From positions 1-10,379 of the forward strand of contig WRDG01000057.1 in NCBI GenBank assembly GCA_009783525.1: a stretch of 10,379 bases of DNA, written 5' to 3'. The stretch is from Defluviitaleaceae bacterium (GTDB lineage Bacteria; Bacillota; Clostridia; Lachnospirales; WQUN01). A program made the position numbers and the translations under genes. Below are positions 1 to 6,251 of the stretch, in pieces. Position 1 is the first letter of the stretch. The number at the start of each line of letters is the position of its first letter. The notes under the pieces are model-generated. The model saw nothing but the letters and a program-made list of their open reading frames with translations, searched no databases and was not told where the DNA came from.

Positions 1-22
1 CGTTTTTTTTATTTTTTTTTTT

Positions 23-1444
23 TTACTTTTTATAGTCTTCGTACGAAACGTTTTCTATGCCCGGCAAACCCAGCCACGCCGCAAACTCCATGAGCTCCTT
101 TGTGTAGTCGCCCAGTATCACCGGGAAGTGGTGCTGTATGCCGCGCGACATGATGGTGCTGATCATGTCCTTCGCTCCTATTGGTTTGCGGTTTACCGTC
201 ATTTCGCCGAGCCACCCCGCCGAACCGTGGAAGCGTTCCTTTTTGTTCGCGCAAAAAACTCCGCTTGCGATAAACATTTCGGAAAAATCTTTGCAGAAGC
301 ACGCGACGGTCGCTGCGCCCGGCTTTATGTTCATGTCGTGCACATATCTGAGGTCGCGTGTTTCGGTTCCCTCTTTGTTGGTGTGCTCGTGGATGGTGGA
401 CAGCATGATTCCGTCTTCGTCCGCGAAACATTCGGCAGTGGGGCCGCAGTGCCACAGCTGCATCGTCTCGTCAGCTTCGTCGTACGACACGAGGTCGAGC
501 AGCGTCGTAACTTTATCTCCCGACAAATATTTTAAAAGCAGCATGCCGAGCGCGCCGGGTATGTCGCCCTCGCAGGCCGCGACTATTCCGCGCTGGTTGA
601 GCTTTGCGAGCGAGTGGCACGCGCACGCGCCGAAGTCCGCCTGTATTTTCGGCCAGCAGCTTATGGCGAGCCCTTCGTAGCCGTACTCGGAGGCAAAGTC
701 TTCATGCGCCTTTAAAAAACGCGCGTTGATCGGCATGTCTTTTTTTGCTCCGGCGCACATTTTTTTGTACGGCTTCATCGACTCCGTTAAATAGTCCGCG
801 ATTTGCGCGTCGGTGTAACTTTCGGCGAGCTTTTTAATTTCTTCGTAAGAATGGTTGCGCTGTATGTTAGTGCCGAGCAGTTTTTCGATCACGCGCTCGT
901 CGAAGTACAGGTCGTTAAACCCGGGCGCGATCCCGCCCACAAGCGCCACCTTCGCCTTTTTAAAACGCTTGACGGCAAGCAGCGCGGCGGCTGTCAGCCT
1001 GAGCCGCTCCGCGAACTCCGCGTCCGAGGCGTAGCCGAAAAAATATTTGTATTTAACGTCGCGGTGCTTTCTGTAGTTTGCCAAAATACTGCCGTACATA
1101 TTTATCCCGCAAAAACTGTTAAGCGGAAGGTACCCCGTCTTTGCCGGTTCCGGAACGGCCCACAGTCCAATCGGCAGCCCCGTGTCCGCAAACGGCAAAA
1201 TAGTTTCGCCCGCGGCAAACGACGAGTTCTGCACCAAAATAAAATCCGCGCCCTTTTTGATAAAAAAAGCCGCCGCCTCTTCCGCTTCTTCACGTGTGAT
1301 TATCGTGTGCGGGTATGCGGTCAGCTTAAAGCCGAACTTTTTTTCGTGCGCCAGCAGTTCTTTGCGGCCGCGTTCGTATTCGGCGGCCTTGTTTCCCGTG
1401 AAGCAAATTTGATCGACTCCGATGTATCCGATGTTAAGTTGCAT
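23..1444 (-). CDS. L-fucose/L-arabinose isomerase-family protein
   Basis: A 473-aa cytoplasmic protein resembling the FucI/AraA aldose-ketose isomerase superfamily. These are metal-dependent enzymes that interconvert sugars such as L-fucose and L-fuculose. Visible marks are an N-terminal Rossmann-like half; a central 'LNSFCGINMYGS' segment at about residues 108-119; 'CEGDIPGALG' at 291-300, where E292 and D294 fit metal ligands; 'LWHCGP' at 330-335; and 'HHFPVILGDYTKEL' at 438-451, with a further probable metal-binding His. The length is near that of compact members of the family and shorter than classical FucI. The start at 1444 is chosen because AAAGGGG lies about 8 bases upstream; an in-frame extension to 1507 has no such site. 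The gene diverges from the PNPOx-DUF3795 gene. No other sugar gene is in view, so the substrate cannot be named. Family is fairly sure, substrate unknown. Confidence 0.85.
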   Translation of the reverse strand: MQLNIGYIGVDQICFTGNKAAEYERGRKELLAHEKKFGFKLTAYPHTIITREEAEEAAAFFIKKGADFILVQNSSFAAGETILPFADTGLPIGLWAVPEPAKTGYLPLNSFCGINMYGSILANYRKHRDVKYKYFFGYASDAEFAERLRLTAAALLAVKRFKKAKVALVGGIAPGFNDLYFDERVIEKLLGTNIQRNHSYEEIKKLAESYTDAQIADYLTESMKPYKKMCAGAKKDMPINARFLKAHEDFASEYGYEGLAISCWPKIQADFGACACHSLAKLNQRGIVAACEGDIPGALGMLLLKYLSGDKVTTLLDLVSYDEADETMQLWHCGPTAECFADEDGIMLSTIHEHTNKEGTETRDLRYVHDMNIKPGAATVACFCKDFSEMFIASGVFCANKKERFHGSAGWLGEMTVNRKPIGAKDMISTIMSRGIQHHFPVILGDYTKELMEFAAWLGLPGIENVSYEDYKK

Positions 1445-1497
1445 ATAATGCCCCTTTCGGCGCGGTATGAACCGCTGTGAAATTATTTTGTCCGCAA

Positions 1498-1526
1498 ATA
1501 GTATCACTTGCGTATATCACGCGCAA
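1498..1526 (-). promoter_or_regulatory. Possible promoter of the isomerase-family gene
   Basis: On the minus strand, TTGCGC (1521-1526) and TACTAT (1498-1503) are separated by exactly 17 bases. They match the sigma-70 consensus at 3/6 and 4/6 positions. The leader to the start at 1444 would be about 45 bases. The match is weak, and only the spacing and position support it. Confidence 0.3.
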
Positions 1527-1548
1527 TAATGCAAAATCCGTGTGATAC
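1501..1548. promoter_or_regulatory. Inverted repeat in divergent intergenic region, possible operator
   Basis: GTATCAC (1501-1507) and GTGATAC (1542-1548) form a perfect 7-bp inverted repeat with centres about 41 bp apart, roughly four helical turns. A related TATCAC lies at 1515-1520. The left arm overlaps the possible -10 of the isomerase gene. The right arm overlaps TACAAT (1546-1551), a possible -10 for the PNPOx-DUF3795 gene. The placement would suit one regulator acting on both divergent genes, but the arms are short and chance is not excluded. Confidence 0.35.
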
Positions 1549-1575
1549 AATAAAAAAAAAGGACAGGTGATTTAA

Positions 1576-2364
1576 ATGAACGCAAATATTTTCGCGAAGG
1601 CGAGCAAAATTGCCGCGGAATGCGGCTCGGCTTATTTCGGCGTAACCGACGAGGACGGCTGCCCGTCCGTGTCCACGGTGACGCCGTTGAAAACGGACGG
1701 CATCTTCCGAGTTTATTTTTCGGCGGGGCTGTGCGGAAATAAAATAAAACGCCTGCGCCGCGACAAGCGGGCAAGCGTATGCTTTCAACATGAATTAAAC
1801 AATATAACCCTGGTGGGCGAAGCACAAATACTGACCGATTTTGAAACGAAAAAAAATTTTTGGACGGGCTGGCTCACCGAACATTTTCCGGAAGGCGAAA
1901 ACGATCCCAATTATTGCATCGTAATGTTCGAATCGAAACGCGCCTCGCTTTGGGTGGGAGACGAAAGCGCAGAATTTTTAATCAAAGACCTTCTTACCGT
2001 TCAGTCGTACTGCGGATTGCTTTGCAAATGGTGCGGCTACAGGGAGTCGAACGGCTGCGGCGGCTGCGCGGAAACTAAGGGCGTCCCATTCCACGGCGAA
2101 TGTCCCGTCGCAAAATGCTGCATCGGAAAAGGTTTTTCACATTGCGGCGAATGCGAATACCTGCCCGGCGAATGTGCCTCGCCCGATTGCAAAAGGATAG
2201 ACGCGAACGGCTTTTACGAGTGCGGCGGCTGCAAAGAGACTTCGTGCGGCAAACTGTACCCGTATTCGTACAGGGATCCGGACAACGGCGACAACCCTCC
2301 GGGCGCGCGCGTGGAAATGTGCAGAGCGTGGAAGGACGCAGGATTTATGTGTGCGGATAAATAA
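1576..2364 (+). CDS. PNPOx-like flavin split-barrel protein fused to a DUF3795 Cys-rich domain
   Basis: A 262-aa soluble protein with two parts. Residues about 1-135 look like the pyridoxamine 5'-phosphate oxidase-like split barrel, with 'SVSTVTPL' at 31-38, 'VYFSAG' at 46-51, 'NKIKRLRRDKRASVCF' at 55-70 and 'LVGEAQILTD' at 79-88. Such domains usually bind FMN, F420 or haem. Residues about 140-262 match the DUF3795 style, with 17 cysteines in some 120 residues, many in CxxC or CGGC pairs (C150/C153, C161/C164, C190/C193, C216/C219), so metal or Fe-S binding is likely. AGGTGA lies 6 bases before the ATG. The gene converges on the 199-aa gene with only 12 bases between stops and no clear terminator. 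A redox or metal role is an inference; the reaction is unknown. Confidence 0.8.
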   Translation: MNANIFAKASKIAAECGSAYFGVTDEDGCPSVSTVTPLKTDGIFRVYFSAGLCGNKIKRLRRDKRASVCFQHELNNITLVGEAQILTDFETKKNFWTGWLTEHFPEGENDPNYCIVMFESKRASLWVGDESAEFLIKDLLTVQSYCGLLCKWCGYRESNGCGGCAETKGVPFHGECPVAKCCIGKGFSHCGECEYLPGECASPDCKRIDANGFYECGGCKETSCGKLYPYSYRDPDNGDNPPGARVEMCRAWKDAGFMCADK

Positions 2365-2376
2365 AAAATCCGGCTG

Positions 2377-2976
2377 TTATTTTGCGCCGTTCCCGTTAAT
2401 TAAAATTTCGTTGAGGCATTTGTCAAGCAGTATGTAAACGTTATACGCGCCGACAAGACCGACTGCATGGGCGCAGGCCTGGCCGAACTCGGGGTTGGCC
2501 GCCATAGCCGCCCAAACCTTTGCGACATGGTTTCCGTTGCCGTTTGTCGGTTTTAAACTCACGATGCCTTTTAACGCCGCTTCGGCAAGAAGCTGCCGCA
2601 GAAGGTTGGAGGCTTCATCGTGCAAAGCACGGTCCGTGCTTACATAAGCCGTCGCGAGCTCGACCGCAATCTTGACGGTTTCTGCGGCGAGCGCTTCCCG
2701 AGCCCTGCGGTTATTGTTCGACCGGGGCATCCAGTCGAACCTGTCTTCGCGCCGCGTACGCGAAGCGGTGACCAGCCTGCCGCGAAGCCCCGCTAAAGAC
2801 GAGTTAAATGCCCATTTATTGTCAGCGGCAAATTTTTCGAGCCTTTCGATCCAAACGACGGTCTTGTCAAAAAATGTATTCTCTTTTGATTTATACAGAT
2901 CAATTAGCGCCGCAGACCCGGACAGTATATTTTCGAGCTCGCTTAAAACGGTGTGCAAAATCATTTTTTTTGCCAT
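2377..2976 (-). CDS. Uncharacterised helical protein, third gene of DUF2589 block
   Basis: I do not recognise this protein of about 199 aa. It looks almost wholly alpha-helical and soluble, with no signal peptide or clear membrane segment. It has a leucine-rich start ('MILHTVLSELENILSG'), an Arg-rich middle with 'RSNNNRRAR', and a small-residue-rich C-terminal part ('GQACAHAVGLVGAYNVYILLDKCL'). It lies 78 bases downstream of the 279-aa gene on the same strand and is probably cotranscribed with it. The start is uncertain. ATG at 2974-2976 is used here; ATG at 2962-2964 and TTG at 2989-2991 are alternatives, and none has a good ribosome binding site. The only GGAGG (3046-3050) lies upstream and better serves an out-of-frame ATG at 3026-3028. 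A frameshifted or recoded 5' end is possible. Confidence 0.6.
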   Translation of the reverse strand: MAKKMILHTVLSELENILSGSAALIDLYKSKENTFFDKTVVWIERLEKFAADNKWAFNSSLAGLRGRLVTASRTRREDRFDWMPRSNNNRRAREALAAETVKIAVELATAYVSTDRALHDEASNLLRQLLAEAALKGIVSLKPTNGNGNHVAKVWAAMAANPEFGQACAHAVGLVGAYNVYILLDKCLNEILINGNGAK

Positions 2977-3028
2977 TCGCGTCGCACACAAACAATGTAT
3001 GAAAAACGTCCGCGCCTTTCTGTTTCAT
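2900..3028 (-). other. Short out-of-frame ORF with A8 run at the head of the 199-aa gene
   Basis: ATG at 3026-3028 opens a 42-codon frame that runs into the next gene in another frame and stops at 2900-2902. GGAGG (3046-3050) lies 17 bases before this ATG, which is longer than usual. An eight-A run at 2964-2971 sits where the two frames meet. Removing one A, or slipping forward by one base there, would join 'MKQKGADVF...CDANGKK' to 'MILHTVLSELENIL'. This could be a real N-terminus split by an indel, a slippage site, or chance. Confidence 0.3.
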
Positions 3029-3054
3029 GTTTTTTTACACTTATACCTCCGGCG

Positions 3055-3894
3055 TCATTCCACCGTCAGGGTACGCTTCTCAAGCCCGACGCCGTCTTCG
3101 CGGTCCATGATCGTCCATTCGTAGTCCTGTTCGCGGATGGTTATCTTTAATTTGGTTAAATAATTTTGCCTGCCCGCCTGCGCAAGCTTGTCTGTGCTGC
3201 CCTCTATGTCGAGGGTTGTTTCGCTTTCTTTTAAAATAAATGTCGCGCTGTCCAAAAATACTTGCCGCGCATTGTCGAGCACGTTGCGCAAAGAATCTTC
3301 GTTTACTAAGGTAATCGTCCCGGCGGTTTTCGAATTGACCGACGATGTAAAATATTCTTTATAGTTTGTGGTCAGTTCCTTGTAAAGCATTTCGTCCAAA
3401 GCGTCCGCCAATTCCGTAAGCCGAATGGGCGCGGCGTTTGCGTCCGAAAAATTTTTATCGTTAAAAACCGTCGCGGCAATGTTTTGGCTGCTCGTTTTCA
3501 AACGAGTATCAAGGTTGTCATTTAAACCGCCAAGCTTTACATCCGTCAACTCGGGGATTGCACGCAGGTTAATCCGTCCGATGCCGGATGGGTTTTCTTC
3601 GATTAAAATTAATGAAGTAGTCAAATAATCCGAGAGATCGTGGCTAACACGGTCTCTTATTTTGTTAATAAGAACCGCGTTTGACGCATTAACTCCGGGC
3701 GGGTTTATCTGCTTGACCTCGACCGGCATTTCGATAACAATCTCCGGCATTTTAAAATGCGGAACGGGCAGATGCTTCAAATAAACATCCTGATAATATG
3801 CTTCGGCTATCTTGATTGATTCGAGATCTGCAAGCATGCGCGCACGGGCCGTCTCCTGTATAACAGTCCCTAAAAATTCCGAAAGGTTTGGCAA
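3055..3894 (-). CDS. Uncharacterised protein, DUF2589 companion
   Basis: A 279-aa protein without signal peptide or membrane segment. From memory, proteins with this shape accompany DUF2589 genes in other bacteria: an N-terminal helix ('SEFLGTVIQETARARMLADLE', residues 5-24 and on), then 'YLKHLPVPHFKMPEIVIEMPVEV' around 38-60, a helical middle, and a beta-rich tail ('KLKITIREQDYEWTIMDRE', 248-266). That association could not be checked here. Function is unknown. The start is TTG at 3892-3894, chosen because AAGGGAGG lies 8 bases upstream; the next Met codon is 19 residues in. A near-consensus promoter lies just upstream, and a terminator separates it from the DUF2589 gene, so this gene and the 199-aa gene can be transcribed without it. 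Confidence 0.75.
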   Translation of the reverse strand: MPNLSEFLGTVIQETARARMLADLESIKIAEAYYQDVYLKHLPVPHFKMPEIVIEMPVEVKQINPPGVNASNAVLINKIRDRVSHDLSDYLTTSLILIEENPSGIGRINLRAIPELTDVKLGGLNDNLDTRLKTSSQNIAATVFNDKNFSDANAAPIRLTELADALDEMLYKELTTNYKEYFTSSVNSKTAGTITLVNEDSLRNVLDNARQVFLDSATFILKESETTLDIEGSTDKLAQAGRQNYLTKLKITIREQDYEWTIMDREDGVGLEKRTLTVE

Positions 3895-3927
3895 TGCTCG
3901 GGCCTCCCTTAAAAATAAATTAACTTG

Positions 3928-3956
3928 AGTATATATATTCTTTCACTATTTTTCAA
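3928..3956 (-). promoter_or_regulatory. Near-consensus sigma-70 promoter for the 279-aa gene
   Basis: On the minus strand TTGAAA (3951-3956) and TATACT (3928-3933) are separated by exactly 17 bases; each box matches 5 of 6 consensus positions. The start of transcription would be near 3921, giving a leader of about 27 bases that ends in AAGGGAGG and the TTG start. It begins right after the upstream terminator. This is the best promoter in the window. Confidence 0.7.
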
Positions 3957-3961
3957 AAGAA

Positions 3962-4006
3962 ACCGGAGGGGTTTCACGCCGCGGCATAAAACAAAAACCC
4001 TCCGGT
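3962..4006 (-). terminator. Hairpin terminator after the DUF2589 gene, probably bidirectional
   Basis: ACCGGAGGG (3962-3970) pairs with CCCTCCGGT (3998-4006). With one bulge, the stem extends three more A-T pairs inward, and the loop holds a GCCGCGGC palindrome. On the minus strand the stem is followed by a T-rich TTCTTTTGAAA; on the plus strand by GTTTTTT. It lies 12 bases past the DUF2589 stop codon, so it most likely ends that transcript, fully or in part. Confidence 0.75.
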
Positions 4007-4017
4007 GTTTTTTCGCG

Positions 4018-4923
4018 TTAAATGGTTATTTCTTTTGGAGCGGATATGGGCTGCGATTTTGTTGCGTCTTCTAAAATGCCGAGTATTTTTTCCATACCGC
4101 CGGGCATTTCGTCCTGCACGGCGCGTACATGCACTGCCATTGAATATGTCCGTTCAATGCTTCCCGTTGCTTTGCTTGTGCTTTTGTTCGTGATCGACGT
4201 CTTCATGTTGACCGAAGCCTTCGCCAAAAAGAATCCGCCCGATTTTTGCGAAGAAAGCTCAAATCCGCGCTCCCTTTCGCTTGTTTCTTCTTTTGTTTGG
4301 ATCGAATTTATTTTTGCGTTGAAATCCACAGTCACTTCCTCAACCCTGAGGTAGGGTATCGGCACGATGGACAAAATAGGAACTTCAAGCTTCATTTCTT
4401 GGAACACCGCCGCCTGCGACGGTTTTGCGGGCGTAAACGCGACCTGGACAACGGCCTCTTTCCATCCGTCCGCTTTTGTGCCTTCCTCATTCACTTTTAC
4501 GGTGGGCGCCGAAGTGTATCCCGAACCGTAACTTGTGAAGTCGATGCTCGCAATCTTTCCGCCGTCGAGAGAAGCCGTTGCGATTGCGCCGCTTCCGCCG
4601 CCGCCGGTGATGGCGACCTTCGGATTTTTATAATTGGCGCCGCCGTCGAGCACAGCCGCCGCGAAAGACGACGGCACCGCCGGCTCGTACGGTGAAACTT
4701 CTTTAGGATACTTGAAGGACACATAAACCGGCTCGCCTGTTGATGGGACGTCGTTTGGATTTTCGTTTTCCTTTGGGGCTCCCGGTTTAAATCCGACTTT
4801 GCGGATAAAATCCACGGTGCTCATTGCCGCTTGCGCCTGAGCTTCGACAACCGCGACCAGCGGACCGCCGATCAAGTTTTTGAAGTCCATGCTTGAAAGC
4901 TCTTTGCCATGATTGTAATCCAT
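4018..4923 (-). CDS. DUF2589-family protein with an inserted glycine-rich repeat segment
   Basis: A 301-aa protein of the uncharacterised DUF2589 family. The N-terminal signature is 'LSSMDFKNLIGGPLVAVVEAQ' followed by 'AQAAMSTVDFI' (residues 9-40). The C-terminal signatures are 'LEVPILSIVPIPYLRVEEVT' (179-198), 'DFNAKINS' (200-207), 'YSMAVHVRAVQDEMPGGMEK' (260-279) and 'ILGILED' (280-286). From memory, family members are near 190-200 aa. The extra length lies between about residues 75 and 172 and contains 'YKNPKVAITGGGGSGAIATA' and 'YGSGYTSAPTVKV', two half-units of a glycine-rich beta-type repeat known from phage tail and surface proteins. No signal peptide is seen. ATG at 4921-4923 is chosen for AAAGGGG about 8 bases upstream; a longer frame to 5037 lacks a ribosome site. 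Molecular role is unknown. Confidence 0.85.
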   Translation of the reverse strand: MDYNHGKELSSMDFKNLIGGPLVAVVEAQAQAAMSTVDFIRKVGFKPGAPKENENPNDVPSTGEPVYVSFKYPKEVSPYEPAVPSSFAAAVLDGGANYKNPKVAITGGGGSGAIATASLDGGKIASIDFTSYGSGYTSAPTVKVNEEGTKADGWKEAVVQVAFTPAKPSQAAVFQEMKLEVPILSIVPIPYLRVEEVTVDFNAKINSIQTKEETSERERGFELSSQKSGGFFLAKASVNMKTSITNKSTSKATGSIERTYSMAVHVRAVQDEMPGGMEKILGILEDATKSQPISAPKEITI

Positions 4924-5088
4924 GGTAGTTTCCCCTTTCGTATTAATTATTGAATTACAATTTATATTTAACACAATTAAAAACGCTCCACAAGCAGTTG
5001 TTAAAAACTTTTTTTCGAAAAATATATTTATTTGCATTGCAATATTTTTTTTGCTTCATGATGTCTCATCTTTTCAAAAAAATATTTT

Positions 5089-5120
5089 CGGCGGCTTTTT
5101 TTAGCCGCCGCATTTTTTTT
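5089..5120 (+). terminator. Orphan intrinsic terminator upstream of vanY
   Basis: CGGCGGCT (5089-5096) pairs perfectly with AGCCGCCG (5103-5110) around a T6 loop, followed by CA and eight Ts (5113-5120). This is a textbook plus-strand terminator, yet no plus-strand gene lies before it. It may end a small RNA, stop antisense transcription out of the DUF2589 gene, or insulate the vanY promoter. Confidence 0.8.
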
Positions 5121-5155
5121 ACAGTCGAAAAGCCTGCTTATTTTTTGCCGTTAAT

Positions 5156-5183
5156 TTCTTAGTAAATTCTTAGCATTTCTTAA
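5156..5183 (+). promoter_or_regulatory. Three phased direct repeats, probable response-regulator binding site
   Basis: TTCTTAG (5156-5162), TTCTTAG (5167-5173) and TTCTTAA (5177-5183) begin 11 and 10 bases apart, one helical turn each. OmpR/PhoB/VanR-type regulators typically bind such tandem repeats. They end 55 bases before the vanY start, and a VanR-like gene lies in the same unit, so autoregulation is the natural reading. A possible -10 is CACAAT (5207-5212). No good -35 is seen, which fits activator dependence. Confidence 0.55.
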
Positions 5184-5238
5184 CCCTGATTTTTGATTTT
5201 GTGTCCCACAATCGAAAAAAAAATCGGAGGAAAAAACT

Positions 5239-6171
5239 ATGGCTCGCAAAAAAATAATTATTTTACTTTTTTTACTTTTTTTACTTACTGCGGCATGCGT
5301 CCGGCTTGCGGCTATTACGCATAAAAATGCGGAAGAAAAATTTGAAAATTTTACAGAGCCGGATTCTGCGTTTCACTTCGCAGACGAAATTTTGCCGCCG
5401 GATAAAAATCCGGCAAAATTTTCTTGCGCAAATGATTTTTTGCGGGCAAACATCAGCGACATATCAGACACGGGCCATTTGCTTTTGGTCAACCTCGAAC
5501 ACCCGCTGATTGCCGTGCCCGAATTTGATACAATGGCCGAGGCGTGGCCCGCCGTCCCCGTTAAAGCAATCGACGGGATCCGCCTGCATCCGTCCGCGCT
5601 CGAAGCGGCGGCGGCTCTGTTTGAAGCGGCGGCGGAAGCGGAAGCGGGCATGTTTTACGTTTCGAGCGGCTACAGAAGCTTCGACGAACAGGCGGAGCTG
5701 TACAGCGGCGGGAGTAACGGCTACGCTTTGCCGCCCGGCTGCAGCGAACATCATACAGGGCTCGCAATTGACATCATGGCGTCGGGCGTTTCGCAGCAGG
5801 CGCTCGGAAATTCGCCGCAGGGCAAATGGCTCGAAAAAAACGCGCACCGCTTCGGCCTGATACTCCGCTACCCCGACGGTGCGCGGCACATCACGGGCGT
5901 GCCGTACGAACCGTGGCACTTCCGCTTCGTCGGACTGCCTCACTCACTTTTCATGTTTGAAAACGGAATGGTGTTTGAAGAATACATAAATTTTTTGCGG
6001 CAGTACGGCAGAGTTGAAATTGAGCTGGACGGCAAGACATTTGCCGCCGTTTACACGGAGGCAACAAACGGAACGATAAACGTACCGGCCGGAACGGATT
6101 TTTTTGTTTCAAGCGACAACACGGGAAACTATATCGTGACATGGTTGCTTTTAAACGAAAACGGCAAATAA
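5239..6171 (+). CDS. vanY: VanY-type D-alanyl-D-alanine carboxypeptidase
   Basis: A 310-aa zinc peptidase of the M15B/VanY family, which removes the terminal D-Ala from peptidoglycan pentapeptides outside the membrane. The core motifs are complete: 'SGYRSFDEQ' (143-151, substrate binding), 'SEHHTGLAID' (169-178; H171 and D178 as Zn ligands) and 'EPWHFR' (224-229; E224 catalytic, H227 third ligand). Residues 1-20 are a positively charged, very hydrophobic signal segment ending in 'LTAAC', which could be a loose lipobox with C20 as lipid site or a membrane anchor. After the core, a tail of about 65 residues (245-310) looks beta-rich and is not part of the catalytic fold. GGAGG lies 8 bases before the ATG. 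It leads a unit with the VanR/VanS-like pair. The gene symbol is used by family; vancomycin resistance is not implied. Confidence 0.88.
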   Translation: MARKKIIILLFLLFLLTAACVRLAAITHKNAEEKFENFTEPDSAFHFADEILPPDKNPAKFSCANDFLRANISDISDTGHLLLVNLEHPLIAVPEFDTMAEAWPAVPVKAIDGIRLHPSALEAAAALFEAAAEAEAGMFYVSSGYRSFDEQAELYSGGSNGYALPPGCSEHHTGLAIDIMASGVSQQALGNSPQGKWLEKNAHRFGLILRYPDGARHITGVPYEPWHFRFVGLPHSLFMFENGMVFEEYINFLRQYGRVEIELDGKTFAAVYTEATNGTINVPAGTDFFVSSDNTGNYIVTWLLLNENGK

Positions 6172-6251
6172 TTTTTTTGGGCCGATTTATATTCTCTGTT
6201 TAAAACTATTTGACAGGCACATTACTCAAACAGAAAGACGCAGGCGTTTTT

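Larger units (their letters stand above)
4924..5238. other. 315-bp AT-rich divergent intergenic region
   Basis: This gap separates the DUF2589 gene (-) from vanY (+). It holds a possible minus-strand -10 box TATAAA (4961-4966), about 38 bases from the DUF2589 start and without a clear -35. It also holds a small palindrome TTGCATTGCAA (5032-5042), a plus-strand terminator at 5089-5120, and three TTCTTA-type repeats at 5156-5183. Short plus-strand frames of 60-70 codons cross it, but they lack ribosome sites and start on weak codons, so no gene is called. Confidence 0.6.

Noticed and set aside
1..22. Terminator for the isomerase gene in the T-rich edge
   Set aside because: The long T run lies on the wrong strand for that gene's transcript, where it reads as As, and no stem is visible before the window edge.
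138..680. 180-codon plus-strand frame inside the isomerase gene
   Set aside because: It is antisense to a gene with clear family motifs, has low-complexity Ser/Ala-rich composition and no ribosome site.
1445..1507. N-terminal extension of the isomerase protein
   Set aside because: The in-frame extension has no ribosome site and overlaps the possible promoter, whereas AAAGGGG supports the start at 1444.
4922..5162. Small plus-strand hydrophobic frames of 60 and 70 codons
   Set aside because: They start on TTG-type codons or overlap the DUF2589 start, lack ribosome sites, and owe their Phe/Ile/Leu content to AT-rich DNA; a terminator cuts through them.
5464..5943. 159-codon minus-strand frame inside vanY
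   Set aside because: It is the antisense shadow of a well-marked VanY catalytic domain, Arg- and Ala-rich with no recognisable motif.
6210..6238. TTGACA as a promoter for the VanR-like gene
   Set aside because: The -35 match is perfect, but no -10-like hexamer occurs 15-19 bases downstream. The gene is more simply expressed from the vanY promoter, 80 bases after vanY ends.
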